Notes: generated from the letters alone by a model not told the origin. Counted from the first letter of the stretch, positions 1 through 6,135 are shown. The stretch: 6,313 bases of DNA from Anaerolineae bacterium (GCA_029933115.1 JAOZOT010000213.1:1-6313), one strand, 5' to 3'. Program-made: numbers and translations.

Positions 1-13
1 TTGGCCACTAATG

Positions 14-36
14 GGCCTGGATTACAAATCCAGGCC
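14..36. repeat. Perfect 10-bp palindrome downstream of oppC
   Basis: The arms GGCCTGGATT (14-23) and AATCCAGGCC (27-36) are perfectly complementary around a 3-base loop. The element starts 9 bases past the oppC stop. Read in the direction of oppC, no T-run follows the stem, so it is not a textbook intrinsic terminator. It may be a REP-like extragenic palindrome or an mRNA 3'-end stabiliser. The window edge prevents seeing whether more opp genes follow. Confidence 0.6.
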
Positions 37-45
37 GGCACAATC

Positions 46-1008
46 TCAGGTTGTACCCCTCAGCCTTGGATCGAGGGCATCGCGCAGGCCATCGCCCAGG
101 AAATTGAAAGCCAGAGTGGTCAGGCACAAGGCAATGGCCGGGGCAGCAATCAAATGAGGGTAGGAACGCAACCCCTTGAACCCCTCCGAAATCATCGCCC
201 CCCAACTGGGAGTAGGAGGATTGACCCCAAGACCGATAAAGCTGAGGAAAGCTTCGAGGAAAATATAAGTGGGGATCTGCAAAGTCTCGGCCACAATAAG
301 GGGCCCGATGATGTTGGGCAAAAGGTGACGGAAAATGATACGCCCTCCGCTGGCTCCCACAGAACGGGCCGCCTCCACAAACTCTTTCTCCTTGTAGGAA
401 AGAACCTGACCGCGGGCCAAACGGGCCATCTGCAGCCAGTTGACGAGGCCAATGGCAATGAAGACAAAAAGCATACCGCCGGCTTTGCTGTCGAGTTCAA
501 TGATCGCCCCGGCGATACCTCCAGCCTCGCCCCGCCTGGAGAGAGCCTTAAAATAGACCTGCATCAAAATGACGAAAACAATGAACGGATAGGCGTATAT
601 GATGTCCACGATGCGCATGATGATGTTATCAACCCGTCCGCCGACATAGCCAGAAATAACACCGACAGTGAGCCCCACCAACAAGCTCACCAAACTGGCC
701 ACGATGGCTACGGACATGGAAACCCGGGCCCCATAGAGGGTGCGGCTGAGAATGTCCCGCCCCATGAAATCGGCGCCCAGCAGGTACTTATCGCCAGGTG
801 GAGCGTAATTATCTTCCAGACTGCCCTCGGCGAAATGATAAGGGGCGATAACGGGGGCAAAGATAGCCACCAGGATGAGCAGGGAAATAAAGACGAGGCT
901 GCTCACTGCCACCCGGTTTCTCGTCAACTGATACCAGGCATCTCCCCAAGGGCTCCTCTCCTTGCGGACGGGAGTCTCCAACCGTACGGTCCTCTCTGCG
1001 ACAGCCAT
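46..1008 (-). CDS. oppC: Oligopeptide ABC transporter permease OppC
   Basis: This 320-residue protein is one of the two inner-membrane permeases of a peptide importer and pairs with OppB to form the channel. It has the OppC N-terminal region (about 20-72, first membrane helix near 33-53). The binding-protein-dependent permease fold follows, with helices near 95-120, 133-153, 179-194, 233-258 and 285-305. The EAA coupling loop that docks on the ATPase is EAARSVGASGG at 212-222, continuing to PN at 231-232. The C-terminal GDGLRDALDPRLR matches the OppC/DppC ending. The ATG start has AGGAG (1015-1019) 6 bases upstream. Residues 154-178 form a Gly/Ala-rich loop that E. coli OppC, as I recall it, lacks at that length. 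The protein could serve dipeptides or other solutes, but the partner OppA and OppB sequences favour oligopeptides. It is the last visible gene of the operon. Confidence 0.93.
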   Translation of the reverse strand: MAVAERTVRLETPVRKERSPWGDAWYQLTRNRVAVSSLVFISLLILVAIFAPVIAPYHFAEGSLEDNYAPPGDKYLLGADFMGRDILSRTLYGARVSMSVAIVASLVSLLVGLTVGVISGYVGGRVDNIIMRIVDIIYAYPFIVFVILMQVYFKALSRRGEAGGIAGAIIELDSKAGGMLFVFIAIGLVNWLQMARLARGQVLSYKEKEFVEAARSVGASGGRIIFRHLLPNIIGPLIVAETLQIPTYIFLEAFLSFIGLGVNPPTPSWGAMISEGFKGLRSYPHLIAAPAIALCLTTLAFNFLGDGLRDALDPRLRGTT

Positions 1009-1022
1009 TTATCTCTCCTCTC

Positions 1023-1106
1023 AGCATCTACTATCCACCATCTGCCATCTGCCACAAGCCATCCGCCATCTGCTTCTGCTATAAGCTATCAGCTATTGGC
1101 TACTCA
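1023..1106. repeat. Degenerate in-phase heptamer repeat filling the oppB-oppC gap
   Basis: The spacer reads as twelve consecutive 7-base units in one register. On the plus strand they are AGCATCT, ACTATCC, ACCATCT, GCCATCT, GCCACAA, GCCATCC, GCCATCT, GCTTCTG, CTATAAG, CTATCAG, CTATTGG and CTACTCA. Two subfamilies are visible, GCCATCT-like and CTATNNG-like. The last unit contains the oppB stop codon (1100-1102). The first ends 3 bases before the oppC Shine-Dalgarno region. The pattern resembles the short tandemly repeated heptamers (STRR) known from cyanobacteria. Function is unknown. Confidence 0.75.
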
Positions 1107-2023
1107 TAGCGAATGCGTGGATCCAAGAAGGCGTAGGTTATATCCACCAATAGGTTGGCCATAGCGATGGCCAGGGCGAAGATAAGGGTAGTAGCCATGA
1201 CCACCGGGTAATCACGATTGTTCACACTCTGCACAAAGTGCTTCCCCATGCCTGGAATAGCAAAGATTTGCTCCACCACAAATGTGCCGGTGAGAACGCC
1301 GGCAAAGATGGGGCCCATGATAGTCACCACCGGGATAAGGCTGTTTTTCAAAGCGTGACCGACGATAACCGCTCGCTCGGTCAAACCCTTGGCCCGTGCT
1401 GTACGGATATAGTCTTCCCTGACCACTTGCAAAAGGGAAGCTCGAGTCAGGCGGGCGATGTAGGCTGAAAAATAAGCACCCAGAGTCACCGCCGGCAAGA
1501 CCACCTGGATGGGCCTTCCCCAACCAGAGGTGGGGAACAGTCCCAATTGCAGAGCAAAGATCCACATCAAGAGGGGCCCCATAACTATGGAAGGGACAGA
1601 GCGACCCACCACAGCGATAAAGGTAGACAGATAATCAACGATGCTGTTCTGTTTCAGCGCAGCCAGGATACCGGTCGGGAGTCCGATGAGAATGCTGAGG
1701 AACAAAGACACAGCTCCCAATTGAGCTGAGGTGACCAAAGTCCCGCTTATGATGTCGTTGACGGAGCGCCCCCGCTGCCGATAAGAGGGGCCGAAGTCCA
1801 GGCGGACCACACCCCACAGGTAATCCACGAACTGCTTCCATAGGGGGTCGTCAAGGTGATACTTGGCCTCCAGATTGGCCACCACTGAAGGAGGCAGGCT
1901 CTTGTCACCGACAAAGTCAAAAGGACCTCCCGGTATGGTGCGCATAGTTATGAAGGTAATGAGGGTTATGATGAAAAGAACAGGGATGAAGAATAAAATA
2001 CGGCGGATGATGTATCTAGTCAT
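1100..2023 (-). CDS. oppB: Oligopeptide ABC transporter permease OppB
   Basis: This 307-residue inner-membrane permease forms the peptide channel with OppC; E. coli OppB is about the same size. The match to OppB is strong through the N-terminal half: LPPSVVANLEAKYHLDDP at 43-60, SVNDII at 87-92 and AALKQN at 121-126. Membrane helices lie near 9-29, 98-122, 132-158, 172-196, 230-252 and 275-298. The EAA coupling loop is RTARAKGLTERAVIVGHALK at 207-226. The C-terminus DPRIRYE is typical. The ATG start has AGGAG at 2029-2033, 5 bases upstream. It follows oppA by 77 bases with a strong hairpin between them, and oppC follows across the heptamer spacer. DppB is the main alternative, but the PPSVVANLEAKYHL segment favours OppB. 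Confidence 0.95.
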   Translation of the reverse strand: MTRYIIRRILFFIPVLFIITLITFITMRTIPGGPFDFVGDKSLPPSVVANLEAKYHLDDPLWKQFVDYLWGVVRLDFGPSYRQRGRSVNDIISGTLVTSAQLGAVSLFLSILIGLPTGILAALKQNSIVDYLSTFIAVVGRSVPSIVMGPLLMWIFALQLGLFPTSGWGRPIQVVLPAVTLGAYFSAYIARLTRASLLQVVREDYIRTARAKGLTERAVIVGHALKNSLIPVVTIMGPIFAGVLTGTFVVEQIFAIPGMGKHFVQSVNNRDYPVVMATTLIFALAIAMANLLVDITYAFLDPRIRYE

Positions 2024-2049
2024 TTTCTCTCCTCGACCTTGCGGAAGAA

Positions 2050-2081
2050 GCTACGTAGCCCCCCGTGGGGGGCTACGTAGC
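2050..2081 (-). promoter_or_regulatory. Strong intra-operon hairpin between oppA and oppB
   Basis: The arms at 2050-2064 and 2067-2081 are perfect complements over 15 bp with a 2-base centre. In RNA this would be about 14 bp closed by a four-base CGTG-type loop. The stem is GC-rich, with six C opposite six G next to the loop. It starts 20 bases after the oppA stop and ends 26 bases before the oppB ATG. Only a weak TTCTTCC follows, so full termination is unlikely. The likely role is protection of the oppA transcript from 3' decay or partial termination, giving more binding protein than permease, as with hairpins in other transporter operons. That role is inferred. Confidence 0.75.
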
Positions 2082-2100
2082 GATGAAAGGCTACAGCAGC

Positions 2101-3831
2101 CTATTCACCCTTAGCGGCCGCCTTGGCCTCAACGTCAATCCTCCAGTCTTTGATGGGGTCGCCGCCCAGCGCAGCACTGTATCGCTCCGTGACCCAGGGC
2201 TTGGTCATGGTGATACGTGTGTAGTGGTAGATAGGAGCAATAGCTGTCTCTTCCTCGATCAGGAGCCTCTCTGCCTCTCTGTAAAGCTCCTTCCGCTTCT
2301 CAGGATCCTGCTCCCTACCGGCCTGCTCGGTTATTTCATCGAACTTGCTGGGCTTGACCTCCTGGCAGTTGGGATCCACGCACCCACGGCGCACGCGGTT
2401 GGCGCCGGCATTAACGTTGAAGACCTCGTGTACCCAGTTGTTCTCATCGGGGTAGTCGGCACACCAACCCAGGCGGAAGATGTGGGGTACATCCTCCACA
2501 GGCGTGTCTTTCTTGAGGGTCTGCAGGTAGACCTTCCACTCCTGGGTCTCGATCTTGACATCAACGCCCAAGGTCTCCTTCCACATGGCCGTGATGGCCT
2601 GAGCGATCTTGGCGTGCGCCTCGCTGACGTTGTGCATCAGAGTCACCTCGGGGAAGCCTTCGCCGTTCGGATAGCCGGCCTCCTCTAGCCACTTCTTGGC
2701 CTGCTCCGGATTGTATTCGATGCCTACCTCATCCACCGGAGGGGCGCCAAAGATGCCCGGGCAAGCAAAGTGCTTGGCCGGAATCTGCTCGCCTTTGAGG
2801 ACGTTGTCAATCAGGCTCTGGCGGTCAATGGCCGCCGAGAAGGCTTTGCGCACCAGGTGGTTGTCAAAAGGCGGCTTGGTGTTGATGAAACCGTAGTAGT
2901 AGGTGCACAGCCGGGGCTCGATCTTCAACTCCTTGCTCAGGACAGGGTCGGCCTTGATGCGGTCCATGTCCTCCAGAGGCGGTCCCCAGCCCGCATCGCC
3001 ACCGGTGACGTCCAACTCGTTGTTCTCGTACATGGCCATCTCGGTGAAGTCTTCCTGCACCATGACCATCTCGATGCGGTCGATCTGCACATTGTCGGCA
3101 TCATAGTACTTGGGGTTCTTGACCATGACCATCGAGGCCTCGTGCTCCCAGCTTTCCAGCATGTAGGGGCCGTTGGTGACAATGTTGCCTGGCTCTGTCC
3201 ACTTCTCGCCATGTTCCTCGATGGCCGCCTTGGGCTGAGGACGGGCCACCCACATACCGGCGATGGCCGCGAAGTAGCCGGCCGGGTTCTCCAGGGTGAA
3301 TTCCACAGTATAGTCGTCCACGGCCCTCACGCCCACGTCGTCCAGACTGCCCTCACCGGTGTTGGCTGCCTCGGCACCCTTGATGATGTAAAGGACATAA
3401 GCATAGTCCGAGGCTGTCTCTGGGTCAATGGTGCGCTTGACGCCGTAGACCACATCGTGGGCGGTGACCGGCCCTACTTCCTTGACCTCTTTGGTCTCGG
3501 GGTTGTAGTTGACCCACTTGACGTCGTCACGCATCTTGAAAGTCCAGACCAACCCATCGTCGGAAACCGACCATTCGGTGGCCAGTTCAGGGATAACGTT
3601 AGGCGTATCCTTCTCGAAGGCGGTCAGACCCAGGAAGAGCTGCTTGTCACAGAAAACAGAGGTGGTATCGGTGGCCAGAGCCGGATCGAGGGTTGGTGGC
3701 TCACCTCCCAGGTTCATATTCAGGACAACAGGCTTGGCTTCTTTGGGCTTGGGGCCACACTGCACAACAGACAGAGCCAACAAGAGAACCACCGCTACCA
3801 TCAATATTCGGGCAAATCTTCCGCGGAACAT
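2101..3831 (-). CDS. oppA: Oligopeptide-binding lipoprotein OppA (SBP family 5)
   Basis: This 576-residue extracytoplasmic solute-binding protein captures peptides and delivers them to OppBC. The signal peptide has basic residues at 3-8, a hydrophobic core at 9-20 and a likely lipid-modified Cys25. The lipobox VVQC is odd because Gln sits where Gly, Ala or Ser is usual. The family 5 signature begins at LATEWSVSDDGLVWTF (83-98). CTYYY at 309-313 and GWCADY at 455-460 match the E. coli/Salmonella OppA segments. Cys309 and Cys457 correspond to its disulfide pair, and Asp459 to Asp419, which binds the peptide alpha-amino group. An extra CVDPNC (484-489) adds a second possible disulfide. The ATG start has a perfect AAGGAGG (3837-3843) 5 bases upstream. 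It is the first gene of the operon, and the hairpin downstream probably raises its output. DppA-like specificity is less likely given CTYYY and CADY. Confidence 0.95.
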   Translation of the reverse strand: MFRGRFARILMVAVVLLLALSVVQCGPKPKEAKPVVLNMNLGGEPPTLDPALATDTTSVFCDKQLFLGLTAFEKDTPNVIPELATEWSVSDDGLVWTFKMRDDVKWVNYNPETKEVKEVGPVTAHDVVYGVKRTIDPETASDYAYVLYIIKGAEAANTGEGSLDDVGVRAVDDYTVEFTLENPAGYFAAIAGMWVARPQPKAAIEEHGEKWTEPGNIVTNGPYMLESWEHEASMVMVKNPKYYDADNVQIDRIEMVMVQEDFTEMAMYENNELDVTGGDAGWGPPLEDMDRIKADPVLSKELKIEPRLCTYYYGFINTKPPFDNHLVRKAFSAAIDRQSLIDNVLKGEQIPAKHFACPGIFGAPPVDEVGIEYNPEQAKKWLEEAGYPNGEGFPEVTLMHNVSEAHAKIAQAITAMWKETLGVDVKIETQEWKVYLQTLKKDTPVEDVPHIFRLGWCADYPDENNWVHEVFNVNAGANRVRRGCVDPNCQEVKPSKFDEITEQAGREQDPEKRKELYREAERLLIEEETAIAPIYHYTRITMTKPWVTERYSAALGGDPIKDWRIDVEAKAAAKGE

Positions 3832-3962
3832 TCTTTCCTCCTTACTTAATTTTGTGCATCTAGGTGAACGGTTGAAGTCACAAACGCTCGTATCTCTTTT
3901 GCTGCCTCACCCCCTTTCCAACTCTTTCGCAGGTTCTGAGTACGCTATTTCAGGCCGCTCCA

Positions 3963-3995
3963 CATCCCCGTAGACTTGCGCAGTTAGTCGGGATG
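3963..3995. repeat. Interrupted inverted repeat upstream of oppA
   Basis: CATCCC (3963-3968) pairs with GGGATG (3990-3995). Inside it GACT (3973-3976) pairs with AGTC (3986-3989) around a 9-base loop, leaving a 4-base bulge on one side. It could be part of the oppA leader or of an interspersed repeat, and no T-run follows on either strand. Confidence 0.45.
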
Positions 3996-4051
3996 GGGGA
4001 AGTATCCCTCCACCACCCTTCTCCTCTTTCACCAGGCGGGAGAGCAGCCCA

Positions 4052-4169
4052 CCGGTTCTGCTTTCGGGACCGGGAAAGTAAGCTTGAGGGGGTACCCCTC
4101 AAGCTCTCCGGGCCTCGCTGCGCAAGCCCCCCGCAAGGTCTCGAGAGGCCGTTGGGAGCCACCGACAAC
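4052..4169. other. Block of four consecutive hairpins
   Basis: Four inverted repeats follow one another. The first is CCGGT (4052-4056) with ACCGG (4069-4073). The second is an 11-bp perfect stem, 4081-4091 with 4095-4105. The third is GGCCTC (4111-4116) with GAGGCC (4145-4150). The fourth is GTTG (4151-4154) with CAAC (4166-4169). The block lies 28-145 bases past the anti-sigma stop and 221 bases before the oppA start. It may be a structured leader or small RNA, or an interspersed repeat. The strand is undecided. Confidence 0.5.
4081..4105 (-). terminator. Possible end of the sigma/anti-sigma transcript
   Basis: This is a perfect 11-bp stem, AGCTTGAGGGG against CCCCTCAAGCT, with a 3-base loop. 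It lies 92 bases past the anti-sigma stop. Read on the minus strand it is followed by TACTTTCCC, which is only a weak T-rich tail. It is the best candidate terminator for this operon, but the weak tail and its place inside a larger structured block leave other roles open. Confidence 0.35.
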
Positions 4170-4196
4170 CCGCAGGAGAATGTGCCGGTATAGGTA

Positions 4197-4640
4197 TCAT
4201 GGCATCAGCCGATAGTCAAAAATTGTCAACTCTCTGGTCATTCGGAAGAAATAATATCCACTCAGCACATCATCATCAGTCAAGGGCAACACAGCTCTCT
4301 CAGAACCCGGCTGAGGAGTTCGCTCAGCGTGGACAGCGTACTCATAATCCAATGAGAAGTCAAACCCTTGACTTAGACTCAGACCAAGAACCACAAGGAT
4401 GATGATGCCCAGTATCAGAAGTTGGACGAGCCAGGACAACTGGGCTATAAGAACTCTTCTCCTTCGAAGATAGGAGCACTCTTTTGGCTGCTCCAACCCG
4501 GCCCGAATCTTATGCCATACCTCAGGTGAAGGCTCTTCGCCAGCTACCGAGTCCCGAAGAGCCCAGCGGATCAGAGCATCAAGCTCATCGTTTGGGTATG
4601 GACTTTGTACTACCGACTGGGTCCCTTTATGGAAACTCAT
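4197..4640 (-). CDS. Putative single-pass membrane anti-sigma factor
   Basis: This is a 147-residue protein from the ATG at 4640. A soluble N-terminal part contains the amphipathic stretch DELDALIRWALRD (18-30) and EPSPEVWHKIRAGL (36-49). Four arginines (59-62) precede one hydrophobic helix at about 64-88, and about 59 residues follow. The positive-inside rule puts the N-terminus in the cytoplasm and the C-terminus outside, the topology of membrane anti-sigma factors. The gene overlaps the sigma gene by 14 bases, which suggests translational coupling. The HxxxCxxC zinc motif of many ECF anti-sigma factors is absent. I do not recognise a named family, so the role rests on position, size and topology. 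The chosen start has a GGTGG-like site 3 bases upstream; an ATG at 4667 with GGAG 3 bases away is an alternative. Confidence 0.6.
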   Translation of the reverse strand: MSFHKGTQSVVQSPYPNDELDALIRWALRDSVAGEEPSPEVWHKIRAGLEQPKECSYLRRRRVLIAQLSWLVQLLILGIIILVVLGLSLSQGFDFSLDYEYAVHAERTPQPGSERAVLPLTDDDVLSGYYFFRMTRELTIFDYRLMP

Positions 4641-5208
4641 ACGCCACCCCCGCTGGCAACCTCTCATCAGCTCCAAGCTTGCGTTTCAGATTCTGGCGGG
4701 CATAATACAAACGCGATTTGACAGTCCCTACAGGGCAATCCAAAATGTAGGCTATCTCCTCCAGGCTGAACCCGTTCAAATAGAAAAGGACGACTACCAC
4801 GCGTTGTGCAAAGCTGAGGGAGTGAATAGCCTCCTGAACGATGCGCTGCAATTCTTCACGCTCCCAGGTACGCTCTGTAGAACCGCGATGATCGCCTACA
4901 AGCTGCTCAATCACTTCCCCTAATGAAGAAATCCATCGTTGTCGCTTCGTGACCCAGTTGTAACTGAGGTTAACCGCGATGCGATGAATCCAAGGAGATA
5001 AGGGAAGAGACACGTCTATCTTATCAATGTGCACGTAGACCCTCAGAAAGCACTCCTGCAGGATGTCCTCAGCAGCGCCCCGATCGCGGGTGATAGCTAG
5101 TGCCGTGCGATAAACCCGGCCTTTGTATTTGTCATACAGGGCTTCAAATGCGGCAAGATTCCCCTGTCGAACCAAAGGGATTAACTCACTGTCCTCGCCA
5201 GTTGACAC
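4627..5208 (-). CDS. ECF-type RNA polymerase sigma factor (sigma-70 family)
   Basis: This 193-residue alternative sigma factor directs RNA polymerase to a specific promoter set. Sigma region 2 spans about residues 10-91. Its core-binding helix is GAAEDILQECFLRVY (44-58), and PWIHRIAVNLSYNWVTKRQR (72-91) is the -10 recognition region. A short acidic linker follows. Region 4 (about 130-178) contains SLSFAQRVVVVLFYLNGFS, then the helix-turn-helix LEEIAYILDCPVGTVKSRLYYAR, which reads the -35 element. Regions 1 and 3 are absent, as expected for ECF factors. I chose the GTG at 5208 because GGAGG lies 6 bases upstream. The frame extends to a TTG at 5253 with no ribosome site. The next gene overlaps its stop and probably encodes its inhibitor. 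A vegetative-type promoter lies about 90 bases upstream. The regulon cannot be inferred here. Confidence 0.93.
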   Translation of the reverse strand: MSTGEDSELIPLVRQGNLAAFEALYDKYKGRVYRTALAITRDRGAAEDILQECFLRVYVHIDKIDVSLPLSPWIHRIAVNLSYNWVTKRQRWISSLGEVIEQLVGDHRGSTERTWEREELQRIVQEAIHSLSFAQRVVVVLFYLNGFSLEEIAYILDCPVGTVKSRLYYARQNLKRKLGADERLPAGVAYEFP

Positions 5209-5214
5209 CACAGC

Positions 5215-5219
5215 CCTCC
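5215..5219 (-). promoter_or_regulatory. Ribosome binding site deciding the sigma factor start
   Basis: GGAGG on the minus strand lies 6 bases before the GTG at 5208 and 3 bases before another GTG at 5211. The upstream TTG at 5253 has no such site. A protein starting just before STGEDSELIPLV also fits the usual N-terminal length of ECF sigma factors. Confidence 0.7.
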
Positions 5220-5297
5220 ATACCCTCAAGCCTCCTGTCCACTTGCTATACAAGGAAGCAGAGCAAAAGGTTCATTCTTCAGTAACTATTTGGCCAT

Positions 5298-5326
5298 ATT
5301 TTAAGCCTAATAGCCCGAAAAGTCAA
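5298..5326 (-). promoter_or_regulatory. Vegetative-type promoter of the sigma/anti-sigma operon
   Basis: On the minus strand TTGACT (5326-5321) is separated by exactly 17 bases from TAAAAT (5303-5298), each matching five of six consensus positions. Transcription should start near 5291, giving a leader of about 80 bases before the GTG at 5208. This suggests the housekeeping sigma factor maintains basal expression. Confidence 0.8.
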
Positions 5327-5365
5327 ATGAATCTACTCTCGGTACGAACAGCCCGTTCTCAGCAG

Positions 5366-5400
5366 AAAAAGCTATCAGGGTAAAGAGCCCAATAGCTTTT
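5366..5400 (-). terminator. Intrinsic terminator of the LysM gene
   Basis: AAAAGCTAT pairs with ATAGCTTTT over 9 bp (5392-5400 and 5367-5375). A GGG/CCC helix sits inside across a small internal loop, with a 7-base apical loop. The minus-strand 3' side ends in five T (5370-5366). It begins 27 bases after the LysM gene stop and lies upstream of the sigma promoter, separating the two units. The A-run on the other side means it could also act on plus-strand transcripts. Confidence 0.75.
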
Positions 5401-5426
5401 CTCGCCTCGGTCAACTGTGGATAATT

Positions 5427-6068
5427 TTATGGAATACGTAGCACCTGCCCAACATAAATGAGATGGATATTGGGCAGGTTGTTAACTGCAGCAATGGCCT
5501 GCGGTGTTGTACCATACCGCAGAGCGATGCGGAATAGATTCTCGCCAGGCTGCACTATATGGGTCCGTCCACTGCCCGGTTGAGGCGTGATGCTTCCTCC
5601 CCGAGGGATGGTCAGCTTCTGACCAACGTAGATGAGGTGAGGGTTACGAATGTTATTGGCTGCGGCAATGGCCTCTACAGTGGTGTTGTATTTCAGGGCG
5701 ATGCGGAAAAGGTTTTCGCCCCGCCGGACAATGTGTACAGTTGGAGCGCCAGGAGTCCTCGGGGGAGACGTAGGGGTTGGGGTGGGGGTGTGGGTGGGTA
5801 CCCCAGATGGAGAGGTAGGGGTAGCTGTGGGGATAACCACCGTAGTGGGAGAGGCAGCCAACGTTAGAGTGAGCTCAGGTGGCATCTCCCAGGGGCCAAG
5901 AGTCGGTGTGGCCCCCACGGCGACCACTGTGGCCCCGGCCGGCGCCTCAATGGTGGGGCTGGCCACCAACTGAGCCGAGGGTTCCGTGGCCGGCTTGGTT
6001 CTCGTGCAACCCACGACCACGACTATGATCAGAGCCAACACAATAGCGGTAGATGCACCTCTTTTCAT
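5427..6068 (-). CDS. Lipoprotein with two C-terminal LysM domains
   Basis: This 213-residue exported protein is predicted to be lipid-anchored. Lys2-Arg3 and a hydrophobic run lead to the lipobox VVGC, with Cys21 as the modified residue. Residues 22-110 are a Pro/Thr/Ala-rich linker ending in a THTPTPTPT tract, likely extended and flexible. Two LysM domains follow at about 111-155 and 169-213. Each has the form H-IV-GENLFRIAL-Y-TT--AIAA-NN---HLIYVGQ-L-IP, and the second domain ends at the stop codon. LysM modules bind N-acetylglucosamine polymers such as peptidoglycan. With no catalytic domain visible, an anchoring or cell-wall sensing role is likely, but the exact role is unknown. The ATG start has AAGGAGG (6075-6081) 6 bases upstream. 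It is a single-gene unit with its own promoter and terminator. Confidence 0.92.
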   Translation of the reverse strand: MKRGASTAIVLALIIVVVVGCTRTKPATEPSAQLVASPTIEAPAGATVVAVGATPTLGPWEMPPELTLTLAASPTTVVIPTATPTSPSGVPTHTPTPTPTSPPRTPGAPTVHIVRRGENLFRIALKYNTTVEAIAAANNIRNPHLIYVGQKLTIPRGGSITPQPGSGRTHIVQPGENLFRIALRYGTTPQAIAAVNNLPNIHLIYVGQVLRIP

Positions 6069-6135
6069 GGCGTGCCTCCTTGCCCGATGTGGTGGGCCTG
6101 CTACTCAAACTGCGTAAGCACTAAAATCACATCTA

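Larger units (their letters stand above)
3844..4196. other. Intergenic region between the anti-sigma gene and oppA
   Basis: I find no convincing gene in these 353 bases. Short frames exist on both strands, but they lack Shine-Dalgarno support and recognisable domains. The half nearer oppA (3844-3960) should contain its promoter and leader. I could not find a -35/-10 pair of normal spacing there; the nearest, TTGTGA and TAGATG, are only 15 bases apart. The far half is GC-rich and packed with inverted repeats, described separately. Confidence 0.7.

Noticed and set aside
1..1164. A 387-codon open frame on the plus strand
   Set aside because: It is antisense to oppC, has no start context or recognisable domain, and its composition mirrors the opposite gene.
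2770..3849. A 359-codon open frame on the plus strand
   Set aside because: It lies fully opposite oppA, whose identity is certain, and has no ribosome site or family resemblance.
3864..3881. GTGA-N10-TCAC inverted repeat before oppA, considered as an operator
   Set aside because: The half-sites are only four bases and do not match the spacing of a known regulator such as CRP. It is expected by chance.
4072..4191. Cobalamin riboswitch on the plus strand
   Set aside because: Several words match, but the canonical loop and spacing do not, and no plus-strand gene lies downstream. I did not call it as a feature.
3950..4193. Two overlapping short frames on opposite strands (minus 3950-4168, plus 3993-4193)
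   Set aside because: They have low-complexity Pro/Gly/Arg composition, no Shine-Dalgarno site and lie over the hairpin block, so they are more likely non-coding repeat.
5345..5358. CGAAC-AGCCC-GTTC, resembling a Gram-positive LexA box
   Set aside because: The spacing is five bases rather than four and the symmetry is incomplete, so it does not fit the SOS box.
5650..5973. A 107-codon plus-strand frame rich in Gly and Val
   Set aside because: It is the reverse complement of the Pro/Thr linker of the LysM lipoprotein.
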